From Ignelater luminosus (taxonomy: Eukaryota > Arthropoda > Insecta > Coleoptera > Elateridae), in NCBI GenBank assembly GCA_011009095.1, contig VTPC01090589.1, positions 374,269 through 438,268 of the forward strand: DNA of 64,000 nt. Reading direction: 5' to 3'. The notes below the pieces were generated by a model that saw only the letters and a program-made list of their open reading frames with translations, was not told the DNA's origin and made no database searches. Below are positions 36,721-50,030 of this stretch, piece after piece. How positions within the stretch are numbered: position 1 is the first letter of the stretch; each line of letters begins with the position of its first letter. The translations under genes and the position numbers were made by a program.

Positions 36721-39700
36721 AACTCATCTAAGTTTTATTAGACATTGGCAAATAAATTCGATAAATAATTCAAAATTGAATTTTCGTGTGTAACACAACG
36801 CAACAAACATTGTTTGTTTATAGTTCACGATTATATCTTTTTCTGGGTATTTAAAAATAAAAATCGCATACACAACTGTTAGTTCAGCTGTTGTTGAGTA
36901 TTTATTATCAGACCCTTTACATCCCTTACCTACACCTAAAGGCAACCGACCGAAAGCTAGTTGGGCATAACAAATTTCTTACCTTCCTTTGGAGAGAGAA
37001 AACAACTGATCTCAACGCGCTAACGCGGGGATACTTCGTACCAGACAGTACTAGCAGATGCTCAGAAAAATCAACTGGCAAGAAATGAAACTAAAAAGAT
37101 CAAACAAACAGTGGTGGATCTACGGTGAAACTAGTAAAACGTCCAGTATCAAGGTTTAGTACAATAAACATTTCTTTATATGCAGAGTCAATCATGAGGG
37201 ATAAATGAAACTTTACCATGCTTTACAAGGGATCATCTTCAGACTAAAAGTCTAAATAAGCAAATAATGCCCGTATTCATAGTCAGTACTTGAAAGAATT
37301 AATGCTTGGCTCCAGCAGGCATGCTTTGGTTTAGTGCAAAGTATGAATTTGTATTTTCGAGGCAAGTCATAATTACAAAATATTAGAGCATGCTTGAGTA
37401 AAGTATCGACTATAAACGCGGGCATAAGAAGGAACTCATTAAGAAGTAAGCAAAACGTCAAGTATAATTTTTATCTGCATATTTTGAATTTCTTTCCCGC
37501 ACATTACTGAATTCCGCAACTCTGGTTCAATTTAACCTACTGTCTGTTCCTTATAATTTGCGATACAAATTCGAAATCTCAACGCTCTCTATGCGCTAAA
37601 TATTTATTTTTGGAAACAAGGCTTTAAGATTCTAAAAAATCTTTAGCATGTTAATCAATAAAATTATTACAATAGTGAAAGAACAAATAGTAAAAGTCAA
37701 TTTTATCTGTTTCATCAAATACTTGGAAAACATCAAATTGATATTATATTTTATTCACTATTCAACTGTAATCGCTAGTAGAAAAATACAACAACGTGTC
37801 TACGTTTAAACTGTTTTGCTTACAAAGCAAGAATTCTAACAGTGAAGCTTTTTTATACTTTTATCTCATATAACGAATTGAAATCGAAATATTCGCGTAT
37901 TATCCATTTTTTGCGTGATCGTAACGTTTGCACAGTCGTTAGCGAATTCTGGCTTCGTTTGTATGTAAAAAGGTTTCTGTATCAAATTTATGATAATTGG
38001 ATAACGATAACGTAGCTGCCTTCCTTCCCTTTCTATTTGAACGTGTTGGATTGATAGCGAACCTGACAAAAGATCAAACTTAATAAGAATAACCAATTTT
38101 AACTTTCTTTTTATTATATTTTTTATTTCTAAAAATAAAATTGGAAATGTAGGTCTTACAAATAAGTGCGTGTTCTTAAAAAATACGATAAAAATACTAA
38201 AGAAAATTTATAAAATATTTCGTGCACCGTCACTAAAATAACTTATAAACAAGCATTGCTAAAATCTGATGAAAATGATAGTATCCACGATTCACGCTAA
38301 GATTATGAAACCTTGAGCACAACCAGATAGAGAAGAAAAGTCAATAAGGCTATTGATCTCATTCCAATTTGTATTCTACTTGGATTTGGTCATTTCTAAC
38401 AAACTAATTATATTACCTTTTTGAGCTGGGAACTTACATTCAGTGTTAGAATCTTTTTTATTAGATATATACAGATATACAGTAAATTTGTCAACAAAGC
38501 TGAATTCGTGTAAAGATTTATAAACTTCTACCGGAAGAGAAGAAATACACCACTGACAATTCCTTCAGGCGTAATTAATTTACCATGAAGTAGAGTTTAC
38601 AGATAAATTATGAGGTTACACTTTTACCTACAATTTTATAATTAATTCTATCCATTTTCTACAAAAATTATCTTTAATTATGAGCGGACAACATATATGT
38701 AATAAAATTTTTTTTCATTGCTCTTCTTTCTCTTATTTTAAGCGATTTAAAAATGAGACTTATTAGTCTTGTTCTCGTAATATGGATTGTCGGCTGTCTC
38801 ACCATCGTTTATAAGGCTTTTTTCCCATGTGGTTTTCCATTTTTCGCTAGCTTTACCATTTTGTTTTCTACCAGTTGCTTTATTTGCTCCTTGTATTATT
38901 TTTTGTCTTTTCTAGTACAACGTGTAACAGCGTCTAATGTAGTATTATTTACTTACTTAGTTTTTTATTATTTTTTTTTGATTCCGTGATCATTAGCGAT
39001 TCTTTCATTTTCTTTTCGTTCTATTAGTTTTAAATAGTGAGTTTCTGTTATTCAGGTTGATAACTTAATGTGTTTCTGTTCACCTAAATTTAACTGTACA
39101 CTTACTGTTGTTTTCTTCTTTGATGTGTACAAAAACTGTAATTGTCTAAGGTCCAAATAAAAAGCTATTACCATGAATATTCAAACATTAATAAAAAAAA
39201 TTAATCAACCTACAAATAAAGAACAAAATTACAGCAAAACAATGAAAACAGCAGAGATCAAGATTTATTTTCATATAAATTAAACACTAAAAACTTCTTT
39301 TATTAATCAAGGCGGATCGAAAAGTTTGAGAAAACCTATTATTGCAAGTAGATATCTGAATATATAACATGTTGAATTAGAAGAACAAAAGGCTGCTATG
39401 TCATTCTATATAGTTGAATATAATTCTGGAACTCATTAAACGTACATACTCCTACTGCTTTTCCAATCTGCTTGGTAAAATTTGCTGTAGTTGATTAGAT
39501 ATTCACATCAGTATCTGAAATTTGCCAATATCAAAAGATTGCAGCTACTTACTAATACCCAGAAGTTCAGATACTCAGAAAGTAAATCAAAGTCTTTCAG
39601 CGGAACGCACCGGCACTTTCAGGCGACAATTAGTCGTCCTTGGTGTTTGATCTATAGTTTCACTTTCTAAGTCTAAGACTAGATCCACAGTTTAATAACA

Positions 39701-41439
39701 CAGTGAAACAATTTTGGGAAAAAGGTTGGTCAATGGCATTTGACTCTTGAGCTCTAAAGATGACTAACTGCCAAGATATTTTTCATTGTTAGCACAGAAT
39801 TTTATATCGATGTAATACATTTTGCAATCAGTCTCTAGCCAATCTTCATGAACCATGACCTTTTTCTCATCAAAATTACGCATTTCTTATTTTCAATAGA
39901 TTTAATGCAAGAAATACATTGCAAAATCTATTTTAATAAATAAAGATAGATTTGAGGTCCTATACGTCGTGCAAGACAAATCACTCGATATACGTACTCG
40001 TTGTTAACCGCTAATAAATAATCCAGCAGCTCAATTTGACGGTAAGCAATAAATACAAAACATTTGCCGATCTTTCCTTTCTTTTCAATTTTTTTCTTCG
40101 GACTCTTAATCAGGACGACAGAATTCATCCAAGGCACCATTTTATCATGCTACCTTCCATTATTTTAAATTTCTCCGGTTTTTTAAAAATTTGAAATCAG
40201 AGTACACTCAACAGAGTTTTTTTGTGAGTATCCAAACAAAAAAATATTTTGCAAAAGAGTCAACTAAAATAGTTCAAAAGTAGTTAAAATTTGATTTTCC
40301 GAAATACCCAAACGAAAAAGACTGGCGCAGATCATCCGAACCCGGCCCATATGTTGATGTCATTCACGAAAAATATGTTCGGTCTTCATAAGACATTTCT
40401 TTTCAGAGATAAGACACCTCTACATATCGCAGAAGCGGAGATAAAATTCGAAAAAAGACTGAACTGTAGTTGTTTGGAGGCTTCTTCCTGACAGATTCGA
40501 ATTTCATGACGATTGGTGAATGTTTGGTGTTTTTCGTCATTGTTCAAGAATATTCATTATCTGCAATTGTCTTGCTTTCACCGGAAAACTTTTGCGTGGC
40601 AAAACGTATGACAGGTCTGCTGTTTACAAATCTGCAAACTCGACTTGCTAATCACTTACCGTTATCGAGACAAAAACATTAAGTTTGATTTTGCCATAAC
40701 CTTTTTTAATGTTTTGGGTTGGAATAGACAAAACCGTAGATTTGGCATGTTTCGGCCCAAATCGCTTAAATTATATAGTTCAGGTAGTGCTACTGATATC
40801 GTGGATTAGTGAAAAATTGAACATTGTTAGTTGAGTTGTTGATTTGAACATGTGACAAAAATGATTAATATCATTGCTACCACAGCAAAACGATACGTTT
40901 CCTAATATAATACAGTTGGGAATTCTTAAAAGATGAAACTTACTATACCAAGATCGGCCCAAGACTGCCAAACTTCAACGTTCCGGCATGGTACATAGTG
41001 TGGCTGTGTGGTGTAAAGTGGCAAAATCTTGAGGAAGGCAAGCTCGAAAACGTGTTCGAGCTCCTACAAGGCTTTCGTGAGTTTTTGAGCATTTTTTTAT
41101 CACTTTCTAAGTGCATAAATACCAGATGATGTTGAATCTACATTGAATCTGCCTAAGGTGCTTTTAGGTTTGGCTAAGAAAAACTCGGTAAGAAAGCATT
41201 TCAGATCGTATCTGTAATAATACTTGTTGCTTAATTTTGGGCCCAGAATCATGCTGTATACTTTTTGGAAAACAATTCTAGAATACCTAGATATTTGATC
41301 ATTTTTGCATCGGATAGACTAGCTCTGAATAGGTAGCAAAGCTCTTAGCTCAGATAGTATCAATAAACGCTTGAAGAAGACAATACAGGTCTCAGACAAA
41401 ACCATATTTTCAACTGCTGAGACTTTTTAGAAGATTGCC
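36721..41439. other. No gene recognised
   Basis: This long A+T-rich stretch carries only short frames. The open frame 38753-38989 (+) is uniformly hydrophobic (MRLISLVLVIWIVGCLTIVY and onward). This is expected of T-rich sequence, so I do not call it a membrane protein. Frames around 40291-40682 show no motif. I found no internal repeats of note. Confidence 0.4.
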
Positions 41440-41785
41440 CAGACTTTTCGATTTTTTCTTTCTTTTAGAATTCTGCGCACATGTCCGTAAGGTATTCTTA
41501 TATTTTCTATCCAATTTCCTCAACGTTTGGCCAATTTTCCTAACCGGTTCTTCTTCTTCCAATAACTTTCTTTTCAGACATCTTGCTTCTCTTTCTACCA
41601 CTGCCAGATTTTCTATCCAGCAAATCTCCATCTTCAATCCTACTAATTACACAATAGATCGTACTTCTAGCTATTCGCACCACTGTGAAATGTTTAACAG
41701 TAAATGTTTTGACTTGTTCCCTGTTATTACTTTCATAAAACTCGCCAATAAGCTTTCTACGAGCTTGCTCATTGAATTTATCCAT
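41440..41785 (-). pseudogene. Tc1/mariner-type transposase, N-terminal fragment
   Basis: Two overlapping minus-strand frames give the DNA-binding half of a Tc1/mariner-type transposase. The start is MDKFNEQARRKLIGEFYESN. A helix-turn-helix follows with HFTVVRIARSTIYCVISRIE, then the GRPR-like hinge DRKSGSGRKRSKMSEKKVIG. After a frameshift the second HTH region reads EEEPVRKIGQTLRKLDRKYK. The order matches the N-terminus of the DD37E relic at 4518-5522, but the sequences are clearly different families or very old. No catalytic region is seen downstream on the minus strand (41439 down to about 40700), so the copy appears truncated. Confidence 0.72.
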
Positions 41786-43741
41786 TTTATTTGAGAAGTA
41801 ATCACAGAACTCAATGTTTATAAAATTGTTGACTGCAGTAACCTAGCAATTTTGTGAAATGTGAAACATGCGTAATGCTTAAAAAAATTTAAATTCAGAT
41901 TTGTCTAGATTTTCGGATACACGCATATACTATCTTCATTGGCCTCTTGATGCATTTCATCTTCAATAGAAAGGATAGATAGGTTAGATATGACTTTTGC
42001 TCTGAAATCAGAGAATTACGTGAACTTGGTCAATTCAAGTTTGATCAGTATCTAGCCTAGAAAAATAAGACAGATCTTAATGCAACATGGTAAATGGAAC
42101 GAGCAATCGAATAAACAAGACTGAGTTCATCCACACGAAAAGCTTAAATATAAATCTTTTTTTTTGTAAAATTGAATAAAATTGTATTATTATTATTAGT
42201 TATTGCAGTTATACATACAGTGTGGAATAAGTTGATGTACCAATACATATTCAATAAATAACCGAAAGACTATAGTAGTCTCTTTGGAATAAAGAGAGGT
42301 AATCTATGATAACACAACGGTTGTTGCTATAAACTCAACTACAGATAATCAGCAAAATTCGTTTCCTAAGATTTATAACCTAAACTAAAAATAAACTAAT
42401 ATCTTTTGCGTGTAACGAAGCAGATAACGACTAGTTTCCACTTATGTAAAATGTTATCCCCTCCCGTTTGCTCTTACGTATTTTTGTATTGGCATGACAA
42501 ATCCGTCCCTACGGTATATCGGGAAACTGCGAACCTTAAGCAACCGTAAGATCAAGATAAAAACAGAATCAGCAACGACATGACAGATGTTATCAACAAC
42601 GTTATAGATTATTTCGTTTGTAAAAATATAGAATCTCACTCGTACATCTCATATAAATTTAATAATCCTTTTAATAAACTTCGATCGTTTTTACTGTTTT
42701 AGAATTAGTGTCCATAAAATAAACCGTAAAGGACAACTCGTGTATAACCCAAACAGGGTTAAAAATGTGTTACTTTAAGCTGACGATTACTTTATGATGT
42801 CCGCAGCTACCCCCGATTAGTTTTGTTGCTTTTTTTAAGCTAGCGGCAATTCAACTCGACGTTTTTCTTGCTTTATGTACTTTACAATTTCAAATTATTC
42901 AGTAATCCTTCCATTTACTATTTTATTGCTATTGTTCTATTTTTTGCATTAAATTATAATTAGTGTAATCCCACTGTACTTAGTTTACTTTTGTTTTATC
43001 CACGTTTACCTTCGTAAATGCCTAATTAGCATTTTTAGTTTACTGTTATTACTGTTGCTTTTGTATTTCAAATAGTATTGGTGTCCTTTCTTATTAATAC
43101 CACTTGTGCCGTATACCACTTCTAATCGTCTTTATAAAATCTTCTTTTTGTTTTCGTGGTTATGTAATGTCGTATATATCGAATTTACGTTGTAATGTCC
43201 TAGTTTAACTGCGTTCCAGTTATACGGTTGTTACATAGTTTTCTACTTTATGCTACATATTTACTGCATGGAAACAAAACAAGTTGAGGGTTCAACTGAT
43301 GTCGTTGTTCAATGGTTTATAATATAACTCATTTTGATTTATGTAAATATAATTAGTTTATTGCAGCATAATGTCCCATCTTTTAAATAAAAACAAATTC
43401 TCATTACTGTAAACACGTAATTCTCGTAAGTTGTTTTCGAGCTAAATTTCTTATTATTCTAGAAAGGATTGAAAAATAATATGAAACGAAATTAGTATGT
43501 AAGTACTTTAACTGCTTGTTTTGCTCAGTTCTATTCATGCCGTTCTGAAACTTAACAAAATATTCACTTTACAGTTGCGTATAAAGCGGTAGAAATAGAT
43601 TTAATTGCTCGTTTCCTAGCAATAAATACATTCAGTCGTCTCCGTCACACACTAACAATGTATGAAATAAACACACATTTATATGCTGTGACATACTAAG
43701 AATCTTGTAAGTAAAAACTTCAATGTTATTATTAGGTATGT
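41786..43741. other. No gene recognised
   Basis: A+T-rich sequence. A string atacagtgtggaataag near 42217 might be a transposon tip, but no partner is visible. A minus-strand open frame at 42454-42639 has no motif. Confidence 0.35.
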
Positions 43742-43774
43742 TATACAGGGTGATTCTGAAATAAAGGGTATCCT
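43742..43774 (+). repeat. Left terminal inverted repeat of the rosa-like element
   Basis: The 33 bases, including the TA target dinucleotide, are the exact reverse complement of 46398-46430. The next base differs (c here, t in the partner), after which three further bases match. Confidence 0.95.
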
Positions 43775-44059
43775 CTTACAGGTGGATAGCGGTGTGATAG
43801 TACATACATTTGCGATAAAAAAAGGTAGGTAAAAATTGCATAGTTTCCCTGAAAAAGACTTTTGAAATTTAATCGCTAAGCCAAGCCGGTCCTGCTCTCA
43901 TACTTTTACTTAAGTAAAAATCGATAGGGGTTGACTGACCCTCCTTGTCATTGGCAGGTAGCTATTTACATATGTAAGGGTCGCAACATGTTGTCACAAT
44001 CAGTCGGTCTTTGACTTTCCTGAGAGTGACAAGGTGTGAAAAAATTTAAAGTGAGCGAG

Positions 44060-45120
44060 ATGTTTTCCACTCAAGAGTTGGCAGACATAACTTTAATGTA
44101 TGGAGAATGTCATTATAATGTAGAAGCGACAAAACGACTGTACGCCGATCGTTTTCCACAACTTCGCGGAATATAATACTGCAAACGATACAACGACTTC
44201 GTGATACAGGTAGCACCGTCGCAACATATGAAGGCCGTGGACAAGAACGAGCACCACACTTTCTTCAAGCGGAAGAAGATGTATTAGATATGATTAATGA
44301 AGATCCTACAATAAGTACCCGCGGTATCGCACGCGACGTGAACGTTTCCCAAGCAACAGCGCATCGGATATGAAAGTCGTACTTATTACATCCCTATCAC
44401 GTACAACGGGTTCAGCATTTAACTGAAAATGACTTTGCATCGAGACGAACATTTTGTGAGTGGATTCAACAAAAAACAATGCAACAACAGGAATTTGTAG
44501 AGAAAGTACTGTTTACGGATGAGTGTTGTTTTACGCGAGACGGTATCTTAAATTTTCATAACGTACATTATTGGAATGACGCTAATCCTCACCTGATTAG
44601 GGAAAATAAATTTCAATGGCGGTTTTCTATTAATGGGTGGTGTGGCATTTTAGGAGACGCATTGTTTGGACCATTTATTTTACCACAGCGGTTAAACGGA
44701 GACACGTATCTGGAATTTCTAGAAAACAGGTTGCCAGATATGTTGGATGATACACCTCTAGAAACTCGTAGGCATATTTATTACATGCATGATGGAGCCC
44801 CTCCGCATACTAGCGTACGTGTGCAGGGCTATTTGAACGCAATGTTTCCCCATCGGTGGATTGGTCGCAATGGTCCCGTACGCTGGCCTGCTCGTAGCCC
44901 TGACATAAATCCTCTGGACTACTTCTTGTGGGGTCACATGAAGTCTGTTGTATATCGCACGGAAGTCGAAAACGCGGAAGACCTTCAACAACGCATTTTA
45001 GCAGCAGCCGCAGAAATTCGCAATACAGCTGGAATATTTACTCGTGTGCGTAACAGTTTTCACCGACGCATAGAGGCTTGTCTTCAGGTCGACGGTGGTC
45101 ATTTTCAACATTTGTTGTAA
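44060..45120 (+). pseudogene. rosa-like transposase (DD41D), nearly intact
   Basis: This encodes the transposase of the surrounding element. It starts MFSTQELADITLMYGECHYN at 44060. A single frameshift lies near 44165-44172 (after RFPQLRG), and the frame continues NIILQTIQRLRDTG. A TGA at 44371-44373, between AHRI and KSLLLHPYH, probably replaces a Trp codon. From there the frame is open to 45120. The catalytic triad is complete: FTDECCF (44515-44535), YMHDGAPPHTS (44782-44814) and SPDINPLDYFLWG (44899-44937). Exactly 41 residues lie between the second and third Asp. That DD41D spacing is characteristic of the rosa group first described from the fruit fly Ceratitis rosa. The middle DNA-binding part shows GRGQERAPHFLQAEEDVLDM then ISTRGIARDVNVSQATAHRI, an HTH. 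With two lesions only, it is a young pseudogene; either could also be an assembly error. Confidence 0.9.
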
Positions 45121-46397
45121 TATTTTGGTAAGTTGCCCGTCTTTCGAGTAATAAGGTGATAACATGAATGCGTAAACGTCGCGATACTCTGTTTAGTCTT
45201 TACAAGAAAACGAAAGAATATTGAATTATGAATTATGGCCCTTTTTCGTGCGCTTTTGAATGAGATTCGCATTTCTGACATTAACAAAAGAAGCTATATT
45301 TTCGCGTTAAATAGGCATCGGTCAGCGACCTTCATTTTACTATTGAAATATGTTTTTAGAAAAAGAAATTGAAATTACCTAGTTGTTAGGGTAAAGCCAG
45401 TGCCTTTGAAAGAAGCAGGTACCAAATATTTAATCTCCAAGAAAACGTTTTGACGAGAAACCTTTTTATAATTCTCGCTTTTCTGGATTAAGAAGTAAAC
45501 ATGATGGGGGGTAAAATAAAGTTGCTGTACTTGCTTAGTTGACAGACTTACTATTTACTACTTGCTCGAGATAAAAGAAGGCGATAGCTTATGTTAAAAG
45601 GAACCGCTATTTCGCCGAAAGCATGGTAGACACACCAAACCTTTCTCGCACTTTAAACGCTTATAATAGTTTTTCTGGTTTCTACAATGCCATAAATAAC
45701 CTATGGACACGTTTATAACATTTACTTTTTGATCTGTAAACGGAAAAATATTAAAATTTTACTGTTAGTGACTTTTTCTGTAAAATTCCGAAGAACCAAA
45801 AACTTCAATAAGCATTATGCTACATAAATAAAAATTGGTTGATTTTATGGAATTGAGTTAAATGCAGAAGCGATAATTAGTAGTATCTTCCATAATTTTT
45901 TCTATTCAAATGACTAAATAATAATAAGGGATTAAAATGTTGCTTGCGAGACTGGAGTCTAATTGCTGGTGACATAAATCATGCTATTATTTTTTTACTG
46001 TCTTAATACATTTCAACAACCCTGCCTGTTAAACATATCACAATTTCTTTGATCTCCTCAACTTCAGATTTAAGAAGGGAAAGTTGAAAATGTCCAAGGG
46101 GTAGCTTATGATGGCATTTATTGTTCATTGTGCTACTACACCTGCGTTAGTTCAAAGAAAATAGGCATGTCGCAAATTTTCATTCTTGCACTACAATGGT
46201 CTTATAACAACCGTAAATCTCCTTAACTTTCACTTTTTACTCCGAAGGCGAGAATACAAAGAACACTTTCCTTTTTCTAACCAGAGGCGGCTTCAGTATT
46301 TAATATTTCGGAAAATTGTGAAAATTTTCAACTTTCACGGAGCCACTTCGTGTCTTCATTTTTTGTCTTCTTTTAGCCTCACTTATCATCTATTAAA
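45121..46397. other. Non-coding right half of the rosa-like element
   Basis: About 1.28 kb separates the transposase stop from the right terminal repeat. No long frame or known domain occurs in it. The frames at 45105-45287 (-) and 46186-46431 (+) run across element boundaries and look accidental. The excess length may be a nested insertion, but I could not find its ends. Confidence 0.5.
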
Positions 46398-46430
46398 AGG
46401 ATACCCTTTATTTCAGAATCACCCTGTATA
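46398..46430 (-). repeat. Right terminal inverted repeat of the rosa-like element
   Basis: Ends ...tttcagaatcaccctgtata and is the exact reverse complement of 43742-43774. The TA target dinucleotide is at 46429-46430. Confidence 0.95.
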
Positions 46431-46817
46431 ATATAAATGACTGAGAAAATCAGATCTTGTCTTTACATCGGTGAAAAACAATAAAAGCGAACAAATAAGA
46501 TTATAATACAATTGCAGTAAATGTTCATTTTCCTTTTCTTTTTCTGATGGTAAGTAAGATAGGAAGAAACAAACAAGAAAAGAGAGGTTTTGAGAATTCG
46601 TTATCCTTTGAAAATACTGAAGTTGCCCTTCCATAATCAAAATACACCAGCCACTACTACTCATCTGATTGTGAAAAAGTAAATGTTTAACCAATATGTA
46701 TCCTGTCTAATTTTTTATGTGGGTTCATAACAAAATAAAGACAAAATCTTGTCAACGTAATATATTGAAAATTCGTACAAATATAAAACAATTAAATACA
46801 AAATTCAAATATTATAA

Positions 46818-46966
46818 ATTGAATGTCGAAATTTAAATATTAAAATTAAATGATCAAATACTAAAACTTGAATGATCGAATACTAAAACTTGAATGATCG
46901 AATACTAAAACTTGAATGATCGAATATTAAAAAATAGAATGTCGAATACTAAAAATTGAATGATGC
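46818..46966. repeat. Minisatellite with 22-bp unit
   Basis: The unit ttgaatgatcgaatactaaaac repeats without gaps from 46868 (copies at 46868, 46890 and 46912). Imperfect copies flank it on both sides (ttgaatgtcgaaatttaaat to the left; atagaatgtcgaatactaaa to the right), giving about six to seven copies in all. Central copies are identical, edge copies diverged, which is the usual pattern for an array renewed by slippage. Confidence 0.9.
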
Positions 46967-49900
46967 AATTCTACGCACTTTTTGTATTTATAGGTGCAAA
47001 CATATCTAATTCATTAACACGTCATAATGCGACTCATTTAAAGATGTACAAGGGAATTAATAAGATCACACATTTTATAAACAATTTCCCAAGAAAGGGA
47101 TGTTATTTTAGCAAATTGATTTGCATGAATCAGATTATCAATTAAAGTAATTAAAGTTTTAAAACGCAATACATTAACAAGTTTATATTAAAAACATTTA
47201 GTAAAAAAATAACAAATGTTAGTAATACGTACTTAATGATTACACATAATGTTCAAAAAGAATAAATCCTTAACAAATTTATAGAAATTCTCACTATTTT
47301 ATTTTAATATCCATTTGTGGTTTCTAATTTTAGAAAAGTTCTTTTCTTAGCATTATTTAAATTAGCTGTATAAAAACAATCGAGAATTAGATTGACACAG
47401 TAAGGAAAAACTGATTGTAAGATAAATTTCTCGTTTAGGGAAATAACATCATAGCTTAAGGATTTAGATCTTACCTCGACATTCATTAAATATTCTGAAA
47501 GATGGGATTAATCTGAGAAATTAATCAGATAATTGAGTGCCGATGCTACGAGACAAAATCTTCCTTGTCTGACTCTTTCGGCTTTTCCAATTCCATCGGC
47601 TTTGCAAATAACGCCAGAAAACCTAAATTAATAACGAGCGTATCTGTCATTCATAATTAATGCTGTTTCAAAGTTTGTTAATTTGCTACTAAAATTATGG
47701 TAAATCTCAAACGAATCGTAATTTCTGTACCTGACATTCCATTCGAAGATGAAATTATACAAACGGAACAATATAACACATTATTGCTGCAAGAAATATG
47801 CCTCTCTGTTAATTGCCTCTATATAATTATTAATACTCTACAAAGGGTATAACGATGAACATCAAAGTTTATTTTATTTAAAAAATTTAATTAACGTCGG
47901 AAATTCATAACAATAAACACAGAAAACGTAGAAATTAAAAGAACAAGCCGAAAACATTATTTCTACTCGAGTATTTTGTATTATTCAGCTTTAAACACAC
48001 AGAAATATAACGTTCCGTTGATTTTAATTCTCTTCAAAGGCAGAAAGTATGCATACAAATATGGCCGAAAGCAATACCAAAGTGTAAAACGCTTTATCTA
48101 AAGAGGAAAATTTACATTTCTAAAGGATTTCGAAGCATATTTAGCATTAATATACAAAGAGCAAAGACCCTCGCTGCTCCATTTGCTTTGACAATAACAA
48201 TAAATATTATATAATAACAATCAAACATAATGTGATTAGGTACAAGTAATTATTACGGTATTTCGCCATCTTGAATTTTTACCCTTCTATGTCCTGCGAC
48301 GCATATGAAACCCGTGCAGTTTAATTTTGCGGAAATTGGAAATACGCGAATGTATTAGAAGTTGATAGGAAAATGGATTTTAATAAAAAATACAAAACTG
48401 GAAGCAGAAGTTCGGTATGTTTCCCAGTAGTGATTCCTTATTTATACACCTGGAAATTGCATTACTAAAGGACACGAGATGCTGAATATGAGTCAATCAG
48501 TTCGTCTGAAACGATAATTTTGAGACGGAAGTTCTAATATTTTCTTCCTTTTTTATTGTTGTTAATGTTACTAAAAGGTAGAACCGAACGAGATTTATTC
48601 AAAAAAAAGCTGCTTCCTTTAAAAATCTTAAAAAAGTAAAATACAAAATTTTTTGTTTAAGATTTATGGGTATGAATTTTTAGTATTATTGTTGAATTTA
48701 TTATAATTTGCAACTTACACTACTACAAAGATAGTCCCTAAAAATGCTTATTTTCTAATTTTCTGTGGAAATAGAAAATAAAAAAGATAACATTCAATTA
48801 TGTTGAAAGTTGTACTTGTTTCTTGATACCTCGCTAGATTCTCTACAGAATAAACCAAGTATGCTAAGCTCAACCCCAAATTATTTTTAAGTAAACAGCA
48901 TTGTCTATTTTACTTTAGCGACTTGGATAAACTGTAGCAACATCTTTCGCCAATTCCCATAGTCTTTGCTCAGATCATCATAGTCTGAGTTAAATCTTTG
49001 CATTTATCCATCTTTAACAACATTTGATCGTTGTTATCAGTCTTAAAGAAGTTGTAGACTCATATCCAATAAAAAACAAGGGAAAATGACCATTACCAAT
49101 AAAATATCTAGGTAACAAAACATACTGCGCGGCTTGTTCAAGATTTGACATGACTCATATTATATGATGATACGGTCTTATGAACGGAAGAAGAATCGAC
49201 TGGCTTACTCACACTACGACTTAAAGAAAACTGAACTCTATTTCCAACTCAAAATCGGTTCAAGAAAAAAACTAGAAATCGTTAGGTGTATATACCGATT
49301 GACGATAGTAGTAGATAAGACGTTTAAAGTAATTTGGGCATCTTTAAAAGTTTTGAAAAATTAAAGGTTAAGAAAGGAATTGGTGGGCAACTAGTATCAG
49401 TATCATAAGATATGGATCCAACTATATGGAAACCATCACTTCTGACAAACATACATAGTTTATGCCTCACCGAACAACGTTCTAAATATGAATATTAAAA
49501 TGGGAAAAACTAAACAAGCTCAAAATCAGCTTACATCAAAAATTGATAATTACCATGTAGTTATCATTAACTGTACTTTAACTCCAAATTCAATTGTTTA
49601 AGAGAAATGTACAGCACAGTTTATTATTAACGTTAGACTCTGAATTGTAAAATCTGACAACCCTGCCGGATACATAAAGATAGAGGCCAAGACTAAATCT
49701 TTTGGTATAAATCAAAACTAATAAAACCTCTCTTAATTAGAAAGCAATAACAGATGTTGGCCCGTTTAAAATACACTGTTCTTGCAAAGCATCAAGCTGT
49801 AGACCGTAGATATTTACAAGGTATCACGAACCACCACTATTTTGGGCGAAATGAAACACAAGAGGGCTGCAATTCTCCAGTCACACTAATTTGTGTTGAT

Positions 49901-50030
49901 CCCTTTTAGAATAATGTCAGAATTATTTAGTAAACTAAAAATTTAGTTCAATATATTCAGGGAAGAGCCCTAAATGTTGTTTTTGGACCATTCTTCCTAT
50001 TTTTGTTTGACAGATGCACATTATATCGTT
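46967..50030. other. No gene recognised
   Basis: This is A+T-rich sequence with no motif, repeat partner or long frame. Open frames such as 49164-49364 (+) are short and featureless. Confidence 0.4.

Larger units (their letters stand above)
43742..46430. mobile_element. rosa-like (DD41D) Tc1/mariner element, 2.7 kb with both ends
   Basis: The element is bounded by TA dinucleotides (43742-43743 and 46429-46430) and identical inverted ends. Reading inward, both ends give tatacagggtgattctgaaa and continue identically for 33 bases, so the terminal repeats are undecayed. The transposase gene lies in the left half (44060-45120). The distance from left end to start codon is ordinary (about 315 bp), but about 1.3 kb lies between the stop and the right end. 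This makes the element roughly twice the usual size for this superfamily. The near-perfect ends and few lesions suggest fairly recent movement. Confidence 0.9.

Noticed and set aside
38753..38989. Hydrophobic open frame that could be read as a membrane protein
   Set aside because: Uniform hydrophobicity follows from T-rich sequence; there are no conserved features or splice context.
46818..46966. Regularly repeated units considered as a CRISPR array
   Set aside because: Units are contiguous with no spacers, and the window is eukaryotic; it is a minisatellite.
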